Source of the DNA: an uncultured bacterium
Lineage (GTDB): Bacteria; Patescibacteriota; Saccharimonadia; Saccharimonadales; Saccharimonadaceae
Direction: 5' to 3'
Assembly (NCBI GenBank): GCA_903861015.1
Contig: CAIOSL010000005.1
Coordinates: 1-6,027, forward strand
Length of the DNA stretch: 6,027 nucleotides
In this document: positions 4,268 to 6,027 of the stretch, in pieces
How positions within the stretch are numbered: position 1 is the first letter of the stretch
How the letters are laid out: every line of letters starts with the position of its first letter
Made by a program: the position numbers and the translations under genes
The notes under the pieces: model-generated
Told to the model about the DNA's origin: nothing
Seen by the model: the letters and a program-made list of their open reading frames with translations, nothing else
Database searches by the model: none

Positions 4268-6027
4268 AAACCTGGAAGGTATCGTTGCCGTAAAAAGTAT
4301 GAACCGTATCTGATCCAACGATAGAGATACTGCCACCAGTGGCACCCATCGTACCGGTTGTGTAACGGATAATTACAATTCCCTGATAACCTGATCCACC
4401 CTGTCCAAGGTTGCCCGATCCGCCACCTCCACCAGCGCCATAATAGGTTGCGCTGCTACCGGTTACGTGACCGCTACTCCCGGCTGCGGCGCCATTGCCG
4501 CCGCCAACTGATCCGCCCAGGCCCCAATAACAGTCGTCACCACCGCCACCGCCACCAGCACCATAGGTTTGGTTGCCGCCGCTAATACTAAAGGTCGATC
4601 CAACACCGCCCTGCATAACACCCGGTCCGCCACCACCCGACCAAGCGTCACCGCCGCGATCACCAGCCCCACCGCCACCACCACCGGTATAATATGTACC
4701 ACTGTCGCCGCAGGATGTACCGTTACGATTTCCGCCCCTACCACCGGTATTAGCATAGCCGCCGGGTTGGTTGGCGCCACCATAAGCCGTATTGCCCGTA
4801 CCAGTTCCACCGCCACCGCCACCCGATCCACCAGTGGCACCGTTTTGGCCGGCATTGCCGCCTTTGCCGCCACCTATAGCAGTCAAGCCAAATGCGGTCG
4901 AATTATTGCCGTTACTTTGCGGTCCACCGCCGCCACCGACGGTTATAGGGTAACTGGTATTGGCAACCGATAATGATGAGTTGTAAATAAGCCCACCGCC
5001 GCCACCACCTCCACCATTGTCATAACCACCACCGCCACCACCAGCCACTATTAACAGTTGGATGGTTGGAGTGGCTCGGTAATAGCCGGTTGAGCCAATG
5101 GCGCTCCAGGCAGTTGCGGCAAAACTGTTGTAACATTGGGCTTTGACTTCCAGGCTGTAGGTGTGGCTAAAGGTCGTAGTGGTAAAGCTGATATTTGTGC
5201 CAGGGGTGGCGACCCAACCAAAGTCAAAACCATAGTCTGTAAAATAATGATATTGGTAGCGGGTAGATGTACCACTCGGACAGCCAGTACTACTCCAGGT
5301 GTAATTGGTGGTGTAATAATTTGGCGAAGTGGCAGCGACGACTGGCGCCGACGGTACGGCGGTCAGTGGTTGGACGTAGGTGGCCTCGACACCGCTGACG
5401 CTGGCGCTATACGAAAAACCACTAACATAACAGCGGGCCCGGGCGGTATAGCCATATTTGATTCCATCCGACCCAGCTTGGTTGGCGGTTAGTGCGGTCG
5501 ACCAGCTGGTATATCCGTTCCAATTGCCGTCGTTGGTGCGGCTGTTGATACTGTACTGAGTCGTGGCGCCATTGGCGCAGACAACCGGCGTAATCGTAGC
5601 GACAATATTACCGCCGCTGGGGGCGACCGCTATGGTTGGTGCCGGTGGTGCAACTGGTGCGCCCGCGATGTTGACGGTTCGTCGACTGTCGGTAGCGACT
5701 ACGCTTTTGTCGCCCTCTTTTAGGTACTTTAGACTGTATTGGGTACAGGCTGCCCCAGTTTGGCACGAAGCGCTGCTGTCGCCGACATAGGCAAACTTGT
5801 CGGTGCTGCCGATATCGGCACAGTTGGCCAGAATCGAATTGCCGCTGGTGTCGGATGGCGAAGTAAATATCGTCGGGTCGGCCCCTTTGAGGGTGTTGGC
5901 AACGATAGTATTGGGGTCTGCCGACATAGCGCTGCAACCAGGGTATTCGCCGTTTTTGTCGTAGTATTTTTCGAGCGCTTCGGCGATAAGGGTAATTTTT
6001 GAAGCTCGTTGCGAGTCGCGCGTATCC
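4263..6027 (-). CDS. Type IV pilin-like surface protein with two Cys-paired beta domains and a glycine-rich C-terminal domain; N-terminus outside window
   Basis: The frame is open to the right edge: 33 codons precede the first in-frame ATG (5927), so that Met is internal. The visible part is 587 residues. The upstream stretch, RASKITLIAEALEKYYDKNGEYP, is the end of the long pilin helix followed by the usual turn. The hydrophobic prepilin helix and its cleavage site should lie beyond base 6027. Numbering from the internal Met: residues 1-91 form a pilin-type globular region (C36, C55, C61 and a closing SRR strand); 92-189 and 190-288 are two beta-rich, Ig/fibronectin-like domains, each with one Cys pair; 289-525 is a glycine-rich domain opening with LLIVAGGGGGG and closing with GIVIIRY; 526-554 is a beta hairpin tail (VHTFYGNDTFQV). 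Similar glycine-rich ends occur in phage tail and adhesin-like proteins. It probably acts outside the membrane as a minor pilin or adhesin; that role is inference. It ends at TAG 4263-4265, converging with the 162-residue gene. Confidence 0.82.
   Translation of the reverse strand, partial: DTRDSQRASKITLIAEALEKYYDKNGEYPGCSAMSADPNTIVANTLKGADPTIFTSPSDTSGNSILANCADIGSTDKFAYVGDSSASCQTGAACTQYSLKYLKEGDKSVVATDSRRTVNIAGAPVAPPAPTIAVAPSGGNIVATITPVVCANGATTQYSINSRTNDGNWNGYTSWSTALTANQAGSDGIKYGYTARARCYVSGFSYSASVSGVEATYVQPLTAVPSAPVVAATSPNYYTTNYTWSSTGCPSGTSTRYQYHYFTDYGFDFGWVATPGTNISFTTTTFSHTYSLEVKAQCYNSFAATAWSAIGSTGYYRATPTIQLLIVAGGGGGGYDNGGGGGGGGLIYNSSLSVANTSYPITVGGGGGPQSNGNNSTAFGLTAIGGGKGGNAGQNGATGGSGGGGGGTGTGNTAYGGANQPGGYANTGGRGGNRNGTSCGDSGTYYTGGGGGGAGDRGGDAWSGGGGPGVMQGGVGSTFSISGGNQTYGAGGGGGGDDCYWGLGGSVGGGNGAAAGSSGHVTGSSATYYGAGGGGGSGNLGQGGSGYQGIVIIRYTTGTMGATGGSISIVGSDTVHTFYGNDTFQVY
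4353..5063 (-). repeat. Low-complexity glycine-codon tract in the pilin-like gene
   Basis: This stretch encodes residues 289-525 (numbered from the internal Met) and is dominated by GGN codons, seen on the plus strand as repeated CCACCGCCA blocks. About 42% of residues 291-520 are Gly, in runs of up to eight, broken by Tyr, Asn, Asp, Ser and Thr and by two cysteines (C406, C466). Codons within the runs vary (GGT, GGC, GGA, GGG), so the tract is degenerate rather than a pure tandem repeat. The skewed composition leaves long open frames in the other frames and on the other strand, which are not genes. Confidence 0.8.

Noticed and set aside
4142..4345. Minus-strand frame of 67 codons across the convergent junction
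   Set aside because: It overlaps the ends of two better-supported genes and has no recognisable content.
4386..5050. CRISPR-like or tandem repeat array from the regular CCACCGCC blocks
   Set aside because: The blocks are irregular glycine codons in a continuous reading frame, with no constant repeat length or unique spacers.
4463..5275. Open frames in other phases and on the plus strand within the glycine-rich gene (4463-4873, 4569-4973, 5051-5275)
   Set aside because: Glycine codon runs leave few stop codons in the other frames, giving Ala/Thr/Val-rich shadow translations with no real protein character.
5925..5927. ATG 5927 as the start of the glycine-rich protein
   Set aside because: The frame stays open for 33 more codons to the window edge and those codons encode a typical pilin helix, so this Met is internal.
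5136..6002. Further frames over the pilin-like region (5136-5492, 5563-5790, 5608-5937, 5739-6002)
   Set aside because: The minus frame that continues to the window edge carries the pilin helix and paired cysteines; these others show no domain features.

Overview
The window most resembles a genome fragment of a Candidate Phyla Radiation bacterium, with Saccharibacteria (TM7) the best guess. The reasons are: a single-chain UvrD-type helicase fused to a RecB-like nuclease; a type IV pilin-like surface protein with a glycine-rich tail; a small coiled-coil orphan; Shine-Dalgarno-poor starts placed 6-8 nt behind -10 boxes; moderate GC; and standard use of TAA, TAG and TGA as stops. The assignment is inference from gene style, because no rRNA or other marker gene is present.

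Layout, left to right. Bases 1-97 (+) hold the last 31 codons of a DDE-type (IS3/IS481-like) transposase or integrase, cut by the window edge. Bases 129-374 (-) encode an 81-residue coiled-coil protein of unknown function; its extended -10 promoter overlaps a perfect 16-bp palindrome. Bases 411-3692 (-) encode a 1093-residue ATP-dependent DNA helicase/nuclease with all UvrD-family motor motifs and a C-terminal PD-(D/E)XK domain. A 74-bp divergent intergenic region carries one putative promoter for each direction. Bases 3767-4255 (+) encode a 162-residue protein that I do not recognise. It converges with a large minus-strand gene (4263 to beyond 6027) encoding a pilin-like protein. That protein has the end of the pilin alpha-helix, a Cys-containing pilin globular region, two tandem beta-rich domains with matching Cys pairs, and a glycine-rich region of about 235 residues. 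Its N-terminus, where the prepilin cleavage site should be, lies outside the window.

The genes do not form an obvious single pathway. The helicase/nuclease is a housekeeping DNA repair enzyme, the right-hand gene is a surface or pilus component, and the left edge is a mobile element. I saw no CRISPR array, tRNA, rRNA or complete defence system. The most notable points are the pilin / paired-Cys repeat / glycine-rich fusion, and the consistent leaderless-like promoter geometry in front of all three genes whose 5' ends are visible.
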